From: Bacillus altitudinis 41KF2b
GTDB taxonomy: Bacteria; Bacillota; Bacilli; Bacillales; Bacillaceae
Assembly: GCF_000691145.1 (NCBI RefSeq)
Contig: NZ_ASJC01000001.1
Coordinates: forward strand, 372,001-436,000
Length of the DNA: 64,000 nt
Direction: 5' to 3'
Shown: positions 1 through 9,637 of the stretch, one piece after another
How the letters are laid out: each line of letters opens with the position of its first letter
Numbering within the stretch: position 1 is the stretch's first letter
Notes under the pieces: model-generated
Databases searched by the model: none
What the model was told of the DNA's origin: nothing
Seen by the model: the letters and a program-made list of their open reading frames with translations, nothing else
Position numbers and translations under genes: made by a program

Positions 1-9
1 GACCTCCTT
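1..9 (-). promoter_or_regulatory. Shine-Dalgarno of a divergent gene off the left edge
   Basis: Read on the minus strand the first nine bases are AAGGAGGTC, a near-perfect ribosome binding site. The start codon would lie just outside the window. In B. subtilis the gene diverging from ykyA is, as I recall, the peptide deformylase defB; the identity here is inference from synteny only. Confidence 0.5.
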
Positions 10-144
10 TGGAAATACACTCGGCCTCTCATAAGTGAAGGCGAAGCGTGTAATATAAACTATGTATGAATGCACTATTTGTATAGTCATGAGCCTAGAG
101 CATGAAAAAAATCTTCTTTCCCCTCAAAAAAACAGCCTCTTTCC

Positions 145-173
145 TTGTCACAACCGCCCTGAAAAATTATAGT
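145..173 (+). promoter_or_regulatory. sigma-A promoter of ykyA
   Basis: TTGTCA (145-150), a 17-bp spacer, then TATAGT (168-173). It ends about 30 bp before the ykyA start codon. Confidence 0.55.
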
Positions 174-205
174 GGTATGTGGAGATGTAAAGGGGGACCT
201 TGTAA

Positions 206-874
206 TTGAAACAGATGAAAAGAAGAATAAAAGCAGGTGCAGCTTTAGCGGGGATATGTACCCTCTTGCTTGCGGGCTGCGGAGGTCAAAATCCGCTTTA
301 TGAGATGCAAGATGCCATGACGAAAATGAGCGAAAAAGAAGCATCCTTTGAAAAAGAACAAGGTGCACTGCAAAGCTATGAGAAAAAAGAGCAGCAGTTG
401 TATAAAAAAATGATTCAAACAACAAAAGACCACACAAAAACAGTCTCAAACTTGTCTGATCAAGCATTAGCATCGGCAGAAAAGCGTGAAGAACATTTAA
501 AAACAGAAAAAGACAGCATGGATCAATCGAAAAAAGAATTTCAATCTGTAAAGGAATTCGCTGAACAGATAAAAGATGCGGAAGTAAAAGACAAAGCAGA
601 ACAAATAGTCAAATCAATTGAAAAAAGATATGCATCGTATGATCAGCTTTACCGTGAGTATCAAAAGGCGCTGAAACAAGACAAGCACTTGTATGAATCT
701 TTAAAAAGAAAAGACTTAGGATACGCTGAACTGAAATCCAAACTGAAAACAGTCAATCGTTCCTATAGTAAAGTGAGAAAAGAAAGCAAGAAGTTCAATC
801 AATATACAGATCAATTGAACGAATATAAACAAGCTTTATACAAAACAGCTCAGAAAGAATCACAAAACAGTTAA
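206..874 (+). CDS. ykyA: YkyA-like coiled-coil lipoprotein
   Basis: A predicted exported lipoprotein of 222 residues. The N-terminus is basic, followed by a hydrophobic stretch and the lipobox LLAGC, so Cys about 25 would be lipidated and membrane anchored. The rest is highly charged (K/E/Q rich) and reads as long coiled coil. It matches the B. subtilis YkyA family (a YkyA/YkrC-type cell-wall binding lipoprotein) and sits directly upstream of pdhA as in B. subtilis. The start is TTG at 206, behind AAAGGGGG. ATG at 215 is an in-frame alternative and would leave the lipobox intact. Its molecular function is not known to me. A decayed intergenic repeat and a terminator follow. Confidence 0.8.
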   Translation: MKQMKRRIKAGAALAGICTLLLAGCGGQNPLYEMQDAMTKMSEKEASFEKEQGALQSYEKKEQQLYKKMIQTTKDHTKTVSNLSDQALASAEKREEHLKTEKDSMDQSKKEFQSVKEFAEQIKDAEVKDKAEQIVKSIEKRYASYDQLYREYQKALKQDKHLYESLKRKDLGYAELKSKLKTVNRSYSKVRKESKKFNQYTDQLNEYKQALYKTAQKESQNS

Positions 875-882
875 AAACAGTA

Positions 883-1020
883 CTTGCATATTCTAGTTCT
901 GTTTATCGCTGCTACTCACAAAGTGCCTGCGTGTCGTTACTCGTTTTTCCAAGATATCAAACTGAAAAGAAGAGAAAGGGTTAAAATGAAGTTCATTTTA
1001 GCCCTTTGTCCATCACGATC
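883..1020 (+). repeat. Decayed copy of the ~176-bp terminator-associated element
   Basis: The right part (about 940-1010) aligns well with the right part of the intact copies: ..ACTGAAAAGAAGA.. followed by the AAAGGGyTAAAAT / ATTTTAGCCCTTT stem. The left part is only partly recognisable (GCTGCTACTCAC.. for GCTGGTGCTCAC..). The left terminal repeat and the left hairpin copy are not visible. A terminator hairpin follows at 1025-1040, as in other copies. Confidence 0.6.
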
Positions 1021-1024
1021 AAAA

Positions 1025-1047
1025 GAGCTAAAAATAGCTCTTTTTTT
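1025..1047 (+). terminator. Terminator after ykyA
   Basis: GAGCTA / TAGCTC stem (1025-1040) followed by a run of seven T. Confidence 0.75.
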
Positions 1048-1194
1048 ATTTTTCGACAAAAACAAACATCTGCTATTGTAGTACAGTGACCCACTCTATA
1101 CTAGTACAGTTTGTGCTGTTGATTAAACAGATTGATACAGGTCACCATAAAAAGTAAAGCGAATACATTTATTTAAATAAAGCCGTTAAATCAA

Positions 1195-1223
1195 TTGACG
1201 GACTATTTTTCTTGTTGTAAACT
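1195..1223 (+). promoter_or_regulatory. Candidate sigma-A promoter of pdhA
   Basis: TTGACG (1195-1200), a 17-bp spacer and TAAACT (1218-1223), about 215 bp before pdhA. The 565-base gap 875-1439 otherwise holds the decayed repeat, the ykyA terminator and an AT-rich leader in which I assign nothing more. Confidence 0.4.
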
Positions 1224-1415
1224 ATTCCTTGTTAACAGAAGTTGTATTAGTTTTTTGTGAACTATCGTTAATACAGTTAGAAAAACTCAAAAGCAAGCGA
1301 TCATCCAATGTTTCGACAATGATCTTTGTGGCTATTATATACAGGAGTCATATGAGCATTTTGGGTTATCCTATATCTGTATGTATAAATGGATTCACGA
1401 CAAATTGACTGTTAA

Positions 1416-2555
<1,140 letters not shown>

Positions 2556-2558
2556 GCC

Positions 2559-3536
2559 ATGGCGCAAATGACATTGATTCAAGCGATCACTGATGCGTTA
2601 CGCACAGAACTGAAAAATGACGAAAACGTTCTTGTTTTCGGAGAAGACGTTGGTAAAAACGGCGGCGTATTCCGTGCGACTGAAGGATTGCAAAAAGAGT
2701 TTGGTGAGGATCGTGTATTCGATACTCCACTTGCTGAATCTGGTATTGGCGGTCTTGCAATTGGCCTTGGACTACAAGAATTCCGCCCAGTAATGGAAAT
2801 TCAATTCTTCGGATTCGTTTACGAAGTATTAGATTCTGTTTCTGGACAAATGGCTCGTATGCGTTACCGTTCTGGTGGACGCTGGCATTCTCCAGTGACA
2901 ATCCGTTCTCCATTTGGCGGAGGAGTTCACACACCTGAGCTTCACGCTGATAGCTTAGAAGGTCTTATTGCACAACAGCCTGGTATCAAGGTTGTTATTC
3001 CTTCAACACCTTACGATGCAAAAGGACTATTAATTTCTGCAATTCGTGACAACGATCCGGTTGTATTCCTTGAGCATATGAAACTTTATCGTTCTTTCCG
3101 TCAGGAAGTTCCTGAAGAAGAGTACACAATTGAAATCGGTAAAGCTGACGTGAAACGTGAAGGTTCTGACCTTTCAATCATCACTTACGGTGCAATGGTT
3201 CACGAATCACTTAAAGCTGCTGAAGAACTTGAAAAAGAAGGCGTTTCTGCTGAGGTCGTTGACCTTCGTACAGTGAGCCCGCTTGATATTGAAACAATCA
3301 TCGCTTCTGTTGAAAAAACAGGTCGTGCGATCGTTGTTCAAGAAGCACAAAAACAAGCTGGTATTGCAGCAAACGTAGTAGCTGAAATCAATGATAGAGC
3401 AATTCTTAGCCTTGAAGCACCAGTACTTCGTGTAGCTGCACCTGATACTGTATTTGCTTTCTCTCAAGCTGAGAGCGTATGGCTTCCAAACCATAAAGAC
3501 GTGCTTGAAACAGCTAAGAAAGTTCTTGAATTTTAA
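2559..3536 (+). CDS. pdhB: Pyruvate dehydrogenase E1 component, beta subunit
   Basis: Partner of PdhA (325 aa). Supplies the transketolase-type pyrimidine-binding half of the TPP site, with the conserved [18 protein letters not shown] block near the N-terminus and the regulatory C-terminal transketolase domain ([20 protein letters not shown].., residues about 200-320). Translation is probably coupled to pdhA, as only 3 bp separate the two genes. It is followed by a 108-bp gap that carries a hairpin before pdhC. Confidence 0.97.
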   Translation: MAQMTLIQAITDALRTELKNDENVLVFGEDVGKNGGVFRATEGLQKEFGEDRVFDTPLAESGIGGLAIGLGLQEFRPVMEIQFFGFVYEVLDSVSGQMARMRYRSGGRWHSPVTIRSPFGGGVHTPELHADSLEGLIAQQPGIKVVIPSTPYDAKGLLISAIRDNDPVVFLEHMKLYRSFRQEVPEEEYTIEIGKADVKREGSDLSIITYGAMVHESLKAAEELEKEGVSAEVVDLRTVSPLDIETIIASVEKTGRAIVVQEAQKQAGIAANVVAEINDRAILSLEAPVLRVAAPDTVFAFSQAESVWLPNHKDVLETAKKVLEF

Positions 3537-3547
3537 TTAAATGACAG

Positions 3548-3576
3548 AGGGGAAAAGAATTTATTTCTCTTCCCCT
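3548..3576 (+). terminator. Hairpin between pdhB and pdhC (attenuator or processing site)
   Basis: AGGGGAAAAGA pairs with TCTCTTCCCCT across a short AT loop. The T tract after it is weak (CCCTTTATC), so it may act as a partial terminator or a 3'-end stabiliser that sets E1:E2/E3 stoichiometry, not as a full stop. Confidence 0.45.
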
Positions 3577-3644
3577 TTATCAATTACATGACCGTGTAAT
3601 GTTGACAGAACAATGGTTTAACATAATCTAGGAGGCGAAAAACA

Positions 3645-4988
3645 GTGGCATTTGAATTTAAACTTCCGGACATCGGAGAAGGTATCCACGAAGGTGAGAT
3701 CGTTAAGTGGTTTGTAAAACCAAACGACGAAATCAATGAAGATGACGTTTTAGCAGAGGTACAAAATGATAAAGCAGTTGTAGAAATTCCTTCACCTGTT
3801 AAAGGAAAAGTATTAGAATTAAAAGTTGAAGAGGGAACAGTTGCAACTGTAGGACAAACAATCATTACGTTTGATGCACCTGGTTACGAAAATCTTCAAT
3901 TTAAAGGCAGCGAAGAAGAAGGCGAAGCGAAAACTGAAGCTCAAGTACAAGGTACTGCTGAAGCTGGTAACGAGCCTGAAAAGAAAGAAGTTGCTCAAGA
4001 AGAAGCGGCAGCAGCAACTGGTGCTGGCGCACAAGAGCAAGTAGATGCTGATCCTAACAAACGCGTTATTGCTATGCCATCTGTACGTAAATATGCGCGT
4101 GAAAAAGGCGTTGAAATTTACAAAGTTGCAGGTACTGGTAAAAATGGCCGCGTGCTAAAAGAAGATATCGACAGCTTCCTTAATGGCGGTTCTGCAGCAA
4201 CTCAAGAAGCAGCACCTCAAGCAGCTGAAAGTGCGAAAGAAGAAGCAGCTCCAAAAGCGGCAGCAGCTCCAGTTCTAGAAGGAGAATTCCCAGAAACTCG
4301 CGAGAAAATGAGCGGAATCCGCAAAGCGATCGCGAAAGCAATGGTGAACTCTAAGCACACAGCTCCTCACGTAACATTAATGGATGAAGTTGATGTAACA
4401 AACCTTGTTGCACATCGTAAACAATTCAAACAAGTTGCAGCTGATCAAGGAATCAAGTTAACTTACTTGCCTTACGTTGTAAAAGCTCTAACTTCTGCTT
4501 TGAAAAAGTACCCAGTACTTAACACTTCTATCGATGATAAAACAGATGAAGTTGTTCAAAAGCATTACTACAACATCGGAATTGCAGCTGATACTGAAAA
4601 AGGCTTGCTCGTTCCAGTTGTGAAAAATGCAGATCGCAAAGCGATTTTCGAAGTATCTAATGAAATCAACGAGCTTGCAACAAAAGCACGTGATGGTAAA
4701 TTGGCTCCAGCTGAAATGAAGGGTGCATCTTGCACAATCACAAACATCGGTTCTGCTGGTGGACAATGGTTTACTCCAGTCATCAACCACCCAGAAGTAG
4801 CGATCCTTGGTATTGGCCGTATCGCTGAAAAAGCGGTTGTTCGTGATGGCGAAATCGTTGCAGCTCCAGTCTTAGCTCTTTCCCTAAGCTTTGACCACCG
4901 TATGATTGATGGAGCTACTGCGCAAAATGCCCTTAACCACATCAAGCGTTTATTGAATGATCCACAATTAATTTTAATGGAGGCGTAA
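3645..4988 (+). CDS. pdhC: Pyruvate dehydrogenase E2, dihydrolipoyl acetyltransferase
   Basis: Core of the PDH complex (447 aa). It transfers acetyl from lipoamide to CoA. Domains in order: one N-terminal lipoyl domain with the lipoylated Lys in ..[10 protein letters not shown].. (about residue 43); an Ala/Glu/Pro-rich linker; the E1/E3-binding domain ([16 protein letters not shown].., about 135-170); a second Ala-rich linker; and the catalytic domain from about 220 with the active-site motif [10 protein letters not shown] near the C-terminus. GTG start with a good GGAGG site. A single lipoyl domain is usual for Bacillus. pdhD follows after 4 bp. Confidence 0.97.
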   Translation: MAFEFKLPDIGEGIHEGEIVKWFVKPNDEINEDDVLAEVQNDKAVVEIPSPVKGKVLELKVEEGTVATVGQTIITFDAPGYENLQFKGSEEEGEAKTEAQVQGTAEAGNEPEKKEVAQEEAAAATGAGAQEQVDADPNKRVIAMPSVRKYAREKGVEIYKVAGTGKNGRVLKEDIDSFLNGGSAATQEAAPQAAESAKEEAAPKAAAAPVLEGEFPETREKMSGIRKAIAKAMVNSKHTAPHVTLMDEVDVTNLVAHRKQFKQVAADQGIKLTYLPYVVKALTSALKKYPVLNTSIDDKTDEVVQKHYYNIGIAADTEKGLLVPVVKNADRKAIFEVSNEINELATKARDGKLAPAEMKGASCTITNIGSAGGQWFTPVINHPEVAILGIGRIAEKAVVRDGEIVAAPVLALSLSFDHRMIDGATAQNALNHIKRLLNDPQLILMEA

Positions 4989-4992
4989 ATTC

Positions 4993-6405
4993 ATGGTAGT
5001 AGGAGATTTCCCAATCGAAACAGATACTCTTGTCATCGGTGCAGGTCCTGGTGGATATGTAGCTGCTATTCGTGCTGCACAGCTAGGACAAAAAGTAACA
5101 ATCGTTGAAAAAGGAACACTTGGCGGCGTATGTCTAAACGTCGGCTGTATCCCTTCAAAAGCATTGATCAATGCTGGACATCGTTTCGAGAATGCAAAGC
5201 ATTCTGAAGACATGGGTATCAAAGCTGAAAACGTAACAGTTGATTTCACAAAAGTTCAAGAGTGGAAAGCTTCTGTTGTAAACAAATTAACAGGTGGAGT
5301 TCAAGGTCTTCTAAAAGGAAATAAAGTAGACATCGTCAAAGGTGAAGCTTATTTCGTAGACAGCAACTCTGTACGTGTCATGGATGAAAATTCAGCGCAG
5401 ACTTATACATTTAAAAATGCAATTCTTGCAACTGGATCTCGTCCAATCGAATTGCCTACATTTAAATACACAGACCGCGTGATTAACTCAACTGGTGCTT
5501 TAGCGCTTAAAGAAGTACCTAAAAAGTTAGTTGTCATCGGTGGTGGATACATCGGTACTGAGCTTGGTACTGCTTATGCGAACTTTGGAACAGAAGTTGT
5601 CATCCTTGAAGGTGGAGACGAAATCCTTCCAGGTTTTGAAAAGCAAATGAGCTCATTAGTGAAACGTAACCTGAAGAAAAAAGGAAACGTTGAAATTCAC
5701 ACAAACGCTCTTGCAAAAGGCGTTGAAGAAAAATCTGACGGTGTCACTGTTACTTTCGAAGTAAAAGGTGAAGAAAAAACTGTCGATGCTGACTACGTAC
5801 TTGTGACTGTTGGTCGTCGTCCAAACACAGATGAGCTTGGTCTTGAGCAAGTTGGTGTTGAATTGACAGACCGCGGAGTTGTCAAAACTGACAAACAATG
5901 CCGTACAAGCGTTTCAAACATCTATGCAATTGGTGACATCGTTGATGGACCACCACTTGCACACAAAGCTTCTTACGAAGGTAAAATTGCTGCTGAAGCA
6001 ATCGCTGGAGAGCCAGCTGAAATTGATTACCTTGGTATTCCTGCTGTTGTATTCTCTGAGCCAGAACTTGCAACTGTTGGATACACTGAAGCAGAAGCAA
6101 AAGAAGAAGGAATCGACATTGTTGCAGCGAAATTCCCATTCGCAGCAAACGGACGTGCACTTTCTCTTGATGCAACTGATGGCTTCATGAAAATGATCAC
6201 TCGTAAAGAGGATGGTCTAGTGATCGGTGCACAAATCGCAGGTGTTGGTGCTTCTGATATGATTTCAGAGCTTAGCCTTGCAATTGAAGCTGGTGTGACA
6301 GCTGAAGATATCGCAATGACAATTCACGCTCACCCAACTTTAGGTGAAATCACAATGGAAACGGCTGAAGTAGCAATCGGAAGCCCAATCCATATCGTAA
6401 AATAA
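4993..6405 (+). CDS. pdhD: Dihydrolipoyl dehydrogenase (E3)
   Basis: FAD-dependent disulfide oxidoreductase of 470 aa that reoxidises dihydrolipoamide with NAD+. It is shared by PDH and, in Bacillus, by the 2-oxoglutarate dehydrogenase. Visible: the FAD Rossmann motif [10 protein letters not shown] (about 17-26), the redox-active [12 protein letters not shown] disulfide (about 45-56), the NAD motif IGGGYIGTE, and the C-terminal HAHPTLGE containing the catalytic His. ATG behind GGAGG. Last gene of the operon; its terminator now brackets repeat copy 1. Confidence 0.97.
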   Translation: MVVGDFPIETDTLVIGAGPGGYVAAIRAAQLGQKVTIVEKGTLGGVCLNVGCIPSKALINAGHRFENAKHSEDMGIKAENVTVDFTKVQEWKASVVNKLTGGVQGLLKGNKVDIVKGEAYFVDSNSVRVMDENSAQTYTFKNAILATGSRPIELPTFKYTDRVINSTGALALKEVPKKLVVIGGGYIGTELGTAYANFGTEVVILEGGDEILPGFEKQMSSLVKRNLKKKGNVEIHTNALAKGVEEKSDGVTVTFEVKGEEKTVDADYVLVTVGRRPNTDELGLEQVGVELTDRGVVKTDKQCRTSVSNIYAIGDIVDGPPLAHKASYEGKIAAEAIAGEPAEIDYLGIPAVVFSEPELATVGYTEAEAKEEGIDIVAAKFPFAANGRALSLDATDGFMKMITRKEDGLVIGAQIAGVGASDMISELSLAIEAGVTAEDIAMTIHAHPTLGEITMETAEVAIGSPIHIVK

Positions 6406-6413
6406 TGAACGTT

Positions 6414-6441
6414 GAAACCCTCTCCACACGGAGAGGGTTTC
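6414..6441 (+). terminator. pdhD terminator hairpin, proximal copy
   Basis: CCCTCTCCACACGGAGAGGG with short A/T flanks and no long T run. The identical 20-bp hairpin recurs at 6620-6639 on the far side of the repeat element. Confidence 0.7.
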
Positions 6442-6617
6442 AGATTGTTGACAAAGGGCTAAAATGAACTTGATTTTAGCCCTTTGTCTTCTTTTTCAGC
6501 GTGATAGAAAACCTTTGCAGTCTAGGAAGGACGAGTACTGGCGCGGAGCGAATTTGACATTCGTGAGCACCAGCACGCAGGACTGACAAAGAATGCGAGG
6601 GTTTGTCTACCCGCTGA
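6440..6617 (-). repeat. Terminator-associated MITE-like element, copy 1
   Basis: About 177 bp, in reverse orientation. It starts TCAGATTGTTGACAAAGG and ends with the inverse of TCAGCGgGTAGACAAA. It contains the perfect GACAAAGGGCTAAAAT / ATTTTAGCCCTTTGTC-type stem and the long imperfect palindrome seen in all copies. Identical 20-bp terminator hairpins flank it. It fills the 327-base gap 6406-6732 together with the terminators. Confidence 0.85.
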
Positions 6618-6618
6618 A

Positions 6619-6646
6619 GCCCTCTCCACACGGAGAGGGGTTTTTT
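6619..6646 (+). terminator. pdhD terminator hairpin, distal copy
   Basis: CCCTCTCCACACGGAGAGGG (6620-6639) followed by G and six T. This is the functional-looking copy of the duplicated terminator. Confidence 0.85.
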
Positions 6647-6673
6647 ATGTATGTGAAACGTCGCTGAAAAAGA

Positions 6674-6703
6674 AAAACCCTCATGAGATGAGGGCTTTTT
6701 TCA
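6674..6703. terminator. Bidirectional terminator between pdhD and slp
   Basis: CCCTCATGAGATGAGGG (6678-6694) with A run before and T run after, so it can serve slp on the minus strand as well. Confidence 0.75.
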
Positions 6704-6732
6704 TATGGATATATAAGTGCAAAGTCGAACCG

Positions 6733-7122
6733 TTAATTTGTATTCACTCGATCTAATGCTTGGCATATGGGTGATAAGATATCCTCTTTACTTCGGACAT
6801 TACCTTCCACCTTCACAATGACTTTTTCATTATTGACAAGTAAAATAGCCGGCAGTTCGTCTACTTCATTTTTCCAGCCTTTACGATCTTCTTTGACAAT
6901 CATCTTGGACATTTCCTTCGGATATTCATTTTTTAAATCAAGCACTGCGTCATAATAAGGACTTTCTTTATCAAGATTTTCTGCATCAGTAAAAAAGAGA
7001 ATTCTTGGCTTTTGAATATGACTGACCTGGTCTGTCTGATTCGGTATGATATACGCAAATGAGCATGAACTAAGTACAAAGAGCATAGGGAATATAATGA
7101 GAAGGGTCCTCATAAAATTCAA
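6733..7122 (-). CDS. slp: Slp-like small lipoprotein
   Basis: Predicted exported lipoprotein of 129 residues, with N-terminus MNFMRTLLIIFPMLFVLSSC and lipobox LSSC. The mature part has a thioredoxin-like flavour (PRILFFTDAENL.. and ELPAILLVNNEKVIVKVEG) but no CxxC. The position between pdhD and speA matches B. subtilis slp, a small peptidoglycan-associated lipoprotein, and the name rests mainly on that. I chose TTG at 7122, because GAGGTGA lies 5 nt upstream of it; the downstream ATG at 7113 sits 14 nt from that site. Diverges from SR1. Confidence 0.65.
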   Translation of the reverse strand: MNFMRTLLIIFPMLFVLSSCSFAYIIPNQTDQVSHIQKPRILFFTDAENLDKESPYYDAVLDLKNEYPKEMSKMIVKEDRKGWKNEVDELPAILLVNNEKVIVKVEGNVRSKEDILSPICQALDRVNTN

Positions 7123-7264
7123 TCTATTCACCTCAAAATCCTTTGGGGTTGTACCAACATTTTTAGGAGTTAGTTCCCTGTTAGTCACTCTAGTGTATCA
7201 CGTCCTTTTTGACAATTTTCGATTGTTACTCAATTGTTACAGAATTGATATGAAGCAAAATACA

Positions 7265-7279
7265 TTTGAAACGTTTCCT
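7265..7279 (+). promoter_or_regulatory. Possible CcpA cre site upstream of SR1
   Basis: TTTGAAACGTTTCCT fits WTGNAANCGNWNNCW with one mismatch and contains the palindrome GAAACGTTTC. CcpA is a known secondary regulator of SR1 in B. subtilis. It could equally serve slp. Confidence 0.35.
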
Positions 7280-7323
7280 CAATATGATGAGAAAAAAGCA
7301 TATATTTATAAAAAATGATTAAA

Positions 7324-7334
7324 TGTGTCATACA
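7324..7334 (+). promoter_or_regulatory. CcpN operator, upstream site
   Basis: TGTGTCATACA matches the CcpN consensus TRTGHYATAYW at all 11 positions. It lies just upstream of the SR1 -35 box. Confidence 0.8.
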
Positions 7335-7342
7335 ATTAACCG

Positions 7343-7371
7343 TTGACAACTTAAATGTGACATCATATTAT
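7343..7371 (+). promoter_or_regulatory. SR1 promoter (sigma-A)
   Basis: TTGACA (7343-7348), a 17-bp spacer and TATTAT (7366-7371): a near-consensus promoter that would be strong without its repressor. Confidence 0.85.
7356..7366 (+). promoter_or_regulatory. CcpN operator, core-promoter site
   Basis: TGTGACATCAT matches 9 of 11 consensus positions and lies inside the spacer between -35 and -10. This is the two-site arrangement known for CcpN repression of SR1. Confidence 0.6.
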
Positions 7372-7429
7372 AGAGGTATGAAATAGATTAAACGCTTTCA
7401 AACTTTGAGTAAAGAAAAGGGGAATGTAC

Positions 7430-7549
7430 GTGGGTACAATTATTTGTCAAGATTGCAATGAAACCATTGATCAATTTGAAAATGAAAAAGTGACAACACT
7501 TTATGGAACATGTGGTCACTGTCATTGCTGTGATGAAGCCTCTGAATAA
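7430..7549 (+). CDS. SR1P peptide
   Basis: Exactly 39 codons, beginning GTIICQDCNETIDQFENEK after the start. This is the length and sequence type of B. subtilis SR1P, which binds glyceraldehyde-3-phosphate dehydrogenase GapA. Two zinc-ribbon-like cysteine pairs are visible: CQDC near the N-terminus and CGHCHCC near the C-terminus. The start is GTG at 7430, since AAAAGGGGA lies 6 nt upstream. The in-frame ATG at 7424 is too close to that site. Too short for ordinary ORF cut-offs. Confidence 0.88.
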   Translation: MGTIICQDCNETIDQFENEKVTTLYGTCGHCHCCDEASE

Positions 7550-7557
7550 ATAAAAAA

Positions 7558-7592
7558 GCATGCAGCTCCAATTGGGGCTGCATGTTTCTTTT
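7558..7592. terminator. SR1 / speA shared terminator
   Basis: GCATGCAGC..GCTGCATGT stem with loop CAATTG and a TTTCTTTTTT tail. The speA stop codon overlaps the tail end, so the hairpin can terminate both convergent transcripts. Confidence 0.85.
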
Positions 7593-9083
7593 TTATAAAA
7601 TGGCTTTTTGTTCTTTAATGACACGAATCATATCTAGTGTGGAATCTTCTGGTCCTTGAACAGGAAGACCGATTTCGATATTTTTAAAGATATAGGAGAT
7701 ATTTTCTTCTGTGATGATTTCACCTGGTATAAAAATAGGAATACCAGGCGGATAAACCATGACAAATTCTGCAATGATACGGCCAGCCGCTTCTTTAAAT
7801 GGAATGACTTCCGTTGTTGCGTAAAAAGCGTCACGCGGTGTCATCGCAAGCGAAGGGATCTCAGGCAGTAACACTTCTGTCACGGCTTGTTTGCCGCCTT
7901 GACGTGCAGAGGTTGCCGCAATTTCCTTCATAGCCGTTACAAGCGTATCAATCGTCTCATCACAATCGCCAGGCGTCACGATACATAAAATGTTGTATAG
8001 GTCAGAGAGCTCTACTTCAATTCGGTAGCTTTCTCTCAGCCATTTCTCCACATCATGGCCATTCAGTCCAAGGTCTTTAATGGAGATGATTAATTTTGTT
8101 GGGTCATAATCGTAAGTAGAAGGTGAACCGAGAATTTCTTGACCAATACAAGTAATACCTTCAATTTCGTTTAAACGAGTTCTTGCTGATTCAGCTAATC
8201 GAATGGCTTCATCTGCAAGCGCCTTTCCTTCAGTCGCTAATCGCTTTCTAGCGACATCCAGGGAGGCTAAAAGCAAATAAGAAGTAGACGTAGTTGTCAG
8301 CATGCTTAAAATAGATTGTACTCGATCCTTTGAAACAAGCCCTTCTTTTATATTTAAAATCGAGCTTTGGGTGAGAGAGCCGCCAAGTTTATGCACACTT
8401 GTTGCTGCCATATCAGCTCCCGCCTGCATCGCAGACAATGGAAGCTCATCGTGAAAATGAATATGCACACCATGTGCCTCATCTACAAGAACAGGTACGT
8501 CATATGAATGAGCAATGTCTACAATGGTTTTTAAATCAGCTGAAATGCCAAAATACGTTGGGTTAATCACAAGCAGCCCTTTCGCATCTGGGTGTTTAGT
8601 CAGCGCTTTTTTAGCTGACTCTGGCGTGATGCCATGAGAGATGCCAAGCTCTTTGTCAATTTCCGGGTGAATAAAAACAGGTACTGCACCAGAAAATACA
8701 ATAGCAGACATAATCGACTTATGGACATTACGTGGAACAATAATTTTGTCTCCAGGACCACAGACGGTCATCACCATTGTCATGATCGCGCCGCTTGTTC
8801 CTTGTATAGAGAAAAACGTATGGTCGGCACCAAATGCTTCTGCTGCAAGCTCCTGTGCTTCTTTGATCATTCCTCGAGGCGAATGTAAATCATCAAGAGG
8901 TTCTATATTAATAAGGTCAATGCTTAATGCATTGTCTCCAATGAATGCTCTAAATTCAGGGTCCATTCCGGCTCCTTTTTTATGGCCTGGAATGTGAAAT
9001 TGGACTGGATTGGTTGAAGCGTGTTTTTTTAGTCCAGTGTATAAGGGTGTATCATGTTGTGACAATTGCTTTCCCACCTTCAT
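7593..9083 (-). CDS. speA: Arginine decarboxylase (Orn/Lys/Arg decarboxylase family)
   Basis: PLP-dependent enzyme of 496 aa that makes agmatine from arginine, the first step of spermidine synthesis in Bacillus. The PLP-binding lysine is in SVHKLGGSLTQSS, and the upstream Asp of the fold is in VLVDEAHGVH. The N-terminal HIPGHKKGAG and C-terminal domain (MTPRDAFYATTEVIPFKEAAGRI..) are typical. The open frame extends upstream to 9251, but that extension is hydrophobic and unlike the family. I take ATG at 9083 (MKVGKQLSQHDTPLYTGL), close to the B. subtilis N-terminus. SR1, which affects arginine catabolism, lies convergent to it. Confidence 0.93.
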   Translation of the reverse strand: MKVGKQLSQHDTPLYTGLKKHASTNPVQFHIPGHKKGAGMDPEFRAFIGDNALSIDLINIEPLDDLHSPRGMIKEAQELAAEAFGADHTFFSIQGTSGAIMTMVMTVCGPGDKIIVPRNVHKSIMSAIVFSGAVPVFIHPEIDKELGISHGITPESAKKALTKHPDAKGLLVINPTYFGISADLKTIVDIAHSYDVPVLVDEAHGVHIHFHDELPLSAMQAGADMAATSVHKLGGSLTQSSILNIKEGLVSKDRVQSILSMLTTTSTSYLLLASLDVARKRLATEGKALADEAIRLAESARTRLNEIEGITCIGQEILGSPSTYDYDPTKLIISIKDLGLNGHDVEKWLRESYRIEVELSDLYNILCIVTPGDCDETIDTLVTAMKEIAATSARQGGKQAVTEVLLPEIPSLAMTPRDAFYATTEVIPFKEAAGRIIAEFVMVYPPGIPIFIPGEIITEENISYIFKNIEIGLPVQGPEDSTLDMIRVIKEQKAIL

Positions 9084-9255
9084 CGAAATACCTGCTATTA
9101 TTATCCCAATAACAGCAGATTTCATTGCATAAAACAAAAGAATTATATTATGAACTGATCGGAATGTAAAGCATAAAATCAATCGGATTCTGATCAAACA
9201 GATGCTATAATAAAAGTTCAAATAAGAAATGTGGATTAAAGTGAGGGACAAGTAA

Positions 9256-9525
9256 ATGGAATATCAATATCCAATGGACGTCGACTGGACAACTGAAGAA
9301 AAGATGGCGGTCATTTCATTTTTTCAAGCCGTTGAAAAAGCCTATGAAACAGGAATTGCGAAACAAGCGTTACTAGAGGCTTATAAACGATTTAAAGAAG
9401 TTGTACCATCAAAAGCAGAAGAAAAGACGCATTGTGCGGCGTTTGAAAAGGGAAGTGGGTATTCCCCTTATCGAACAGTAAAAAGCGCAAGAGAGGCTGA
9501 AGAAACAGCTATGATACGGATGTAA
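9256..9525 (+). CDS. yktA: YktA, UPF0223 family protein
   Basis: A small acidic, probably cytoplasmic protein of 89 residues (MEYQYPMDVDWTTEEKMAVISFFQAVEKAYE..) belonging to the uncharacterised UPF0223 family. Syntenic with B. subtilis yktA, divergent from speA. ATG behind GTGAGGGAC. No catalytic motif is visible and I do not know its function. Its 3' flank carries a truncated copy of the hairpin found again at 9838-9859. Confidence 0.85.
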   Translation: MEYQYPMDVDWTTEEKMAVISFFQAVEKAYETGIAKQALLEAYKRFKEVVPSKAEEKTHCAAFEKGSGYSPYRTVKSAREAEETAMIRM

Positions 9526-9527
9526 AA

Positions 9528-9546
9528 AACGAGCCAATATAGGCTC
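9528..9546 (+). terminator. yktA terminator hairpin, outer truncated copy
   Basis: AACGAGCCAATATAGGCTC. It matches 18 of 19 bases of the hairpin at 9838-9856 but lacks the lower right arm and T tail. Confidence 0.55.
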
Positions 9547-9637
9547 CCTTTCCCATACATTCTTAATTGAAAAGCATAGACTGCGTGATCGGACGGACGT
9601 ATTGCTTGAACGTGAAAAACAGATGGAACGTAAAAAA

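Larger units (their letters stand above)
7378..7592 (+). ncRNA. SR1 dual-function small RNA
   Basis: A ~215-nt transcription unit with its own promoter, CcpN boxes and strong terminator (7558-7592), in the slp-speA interval where B. subtilis encodes SR1 (about 205 nt). In B. subtilis SR1 base-pairs with ahrC mRNA to block translation of the arginine regulator, and its peptide SR1P binds GapA. Here the peptide gene is intact. The adjacent speA (arginine catabolism) is convergent and shares the terminator. Ends are estimated from promoter and terminator positions. Confidence 0.85.

Noticed and set aside
884-1081. 65-codon frame after ykyA
   Set aside because: It reads through the decayed repeat and the terminator; it is related to the false frames in the intact repeats.
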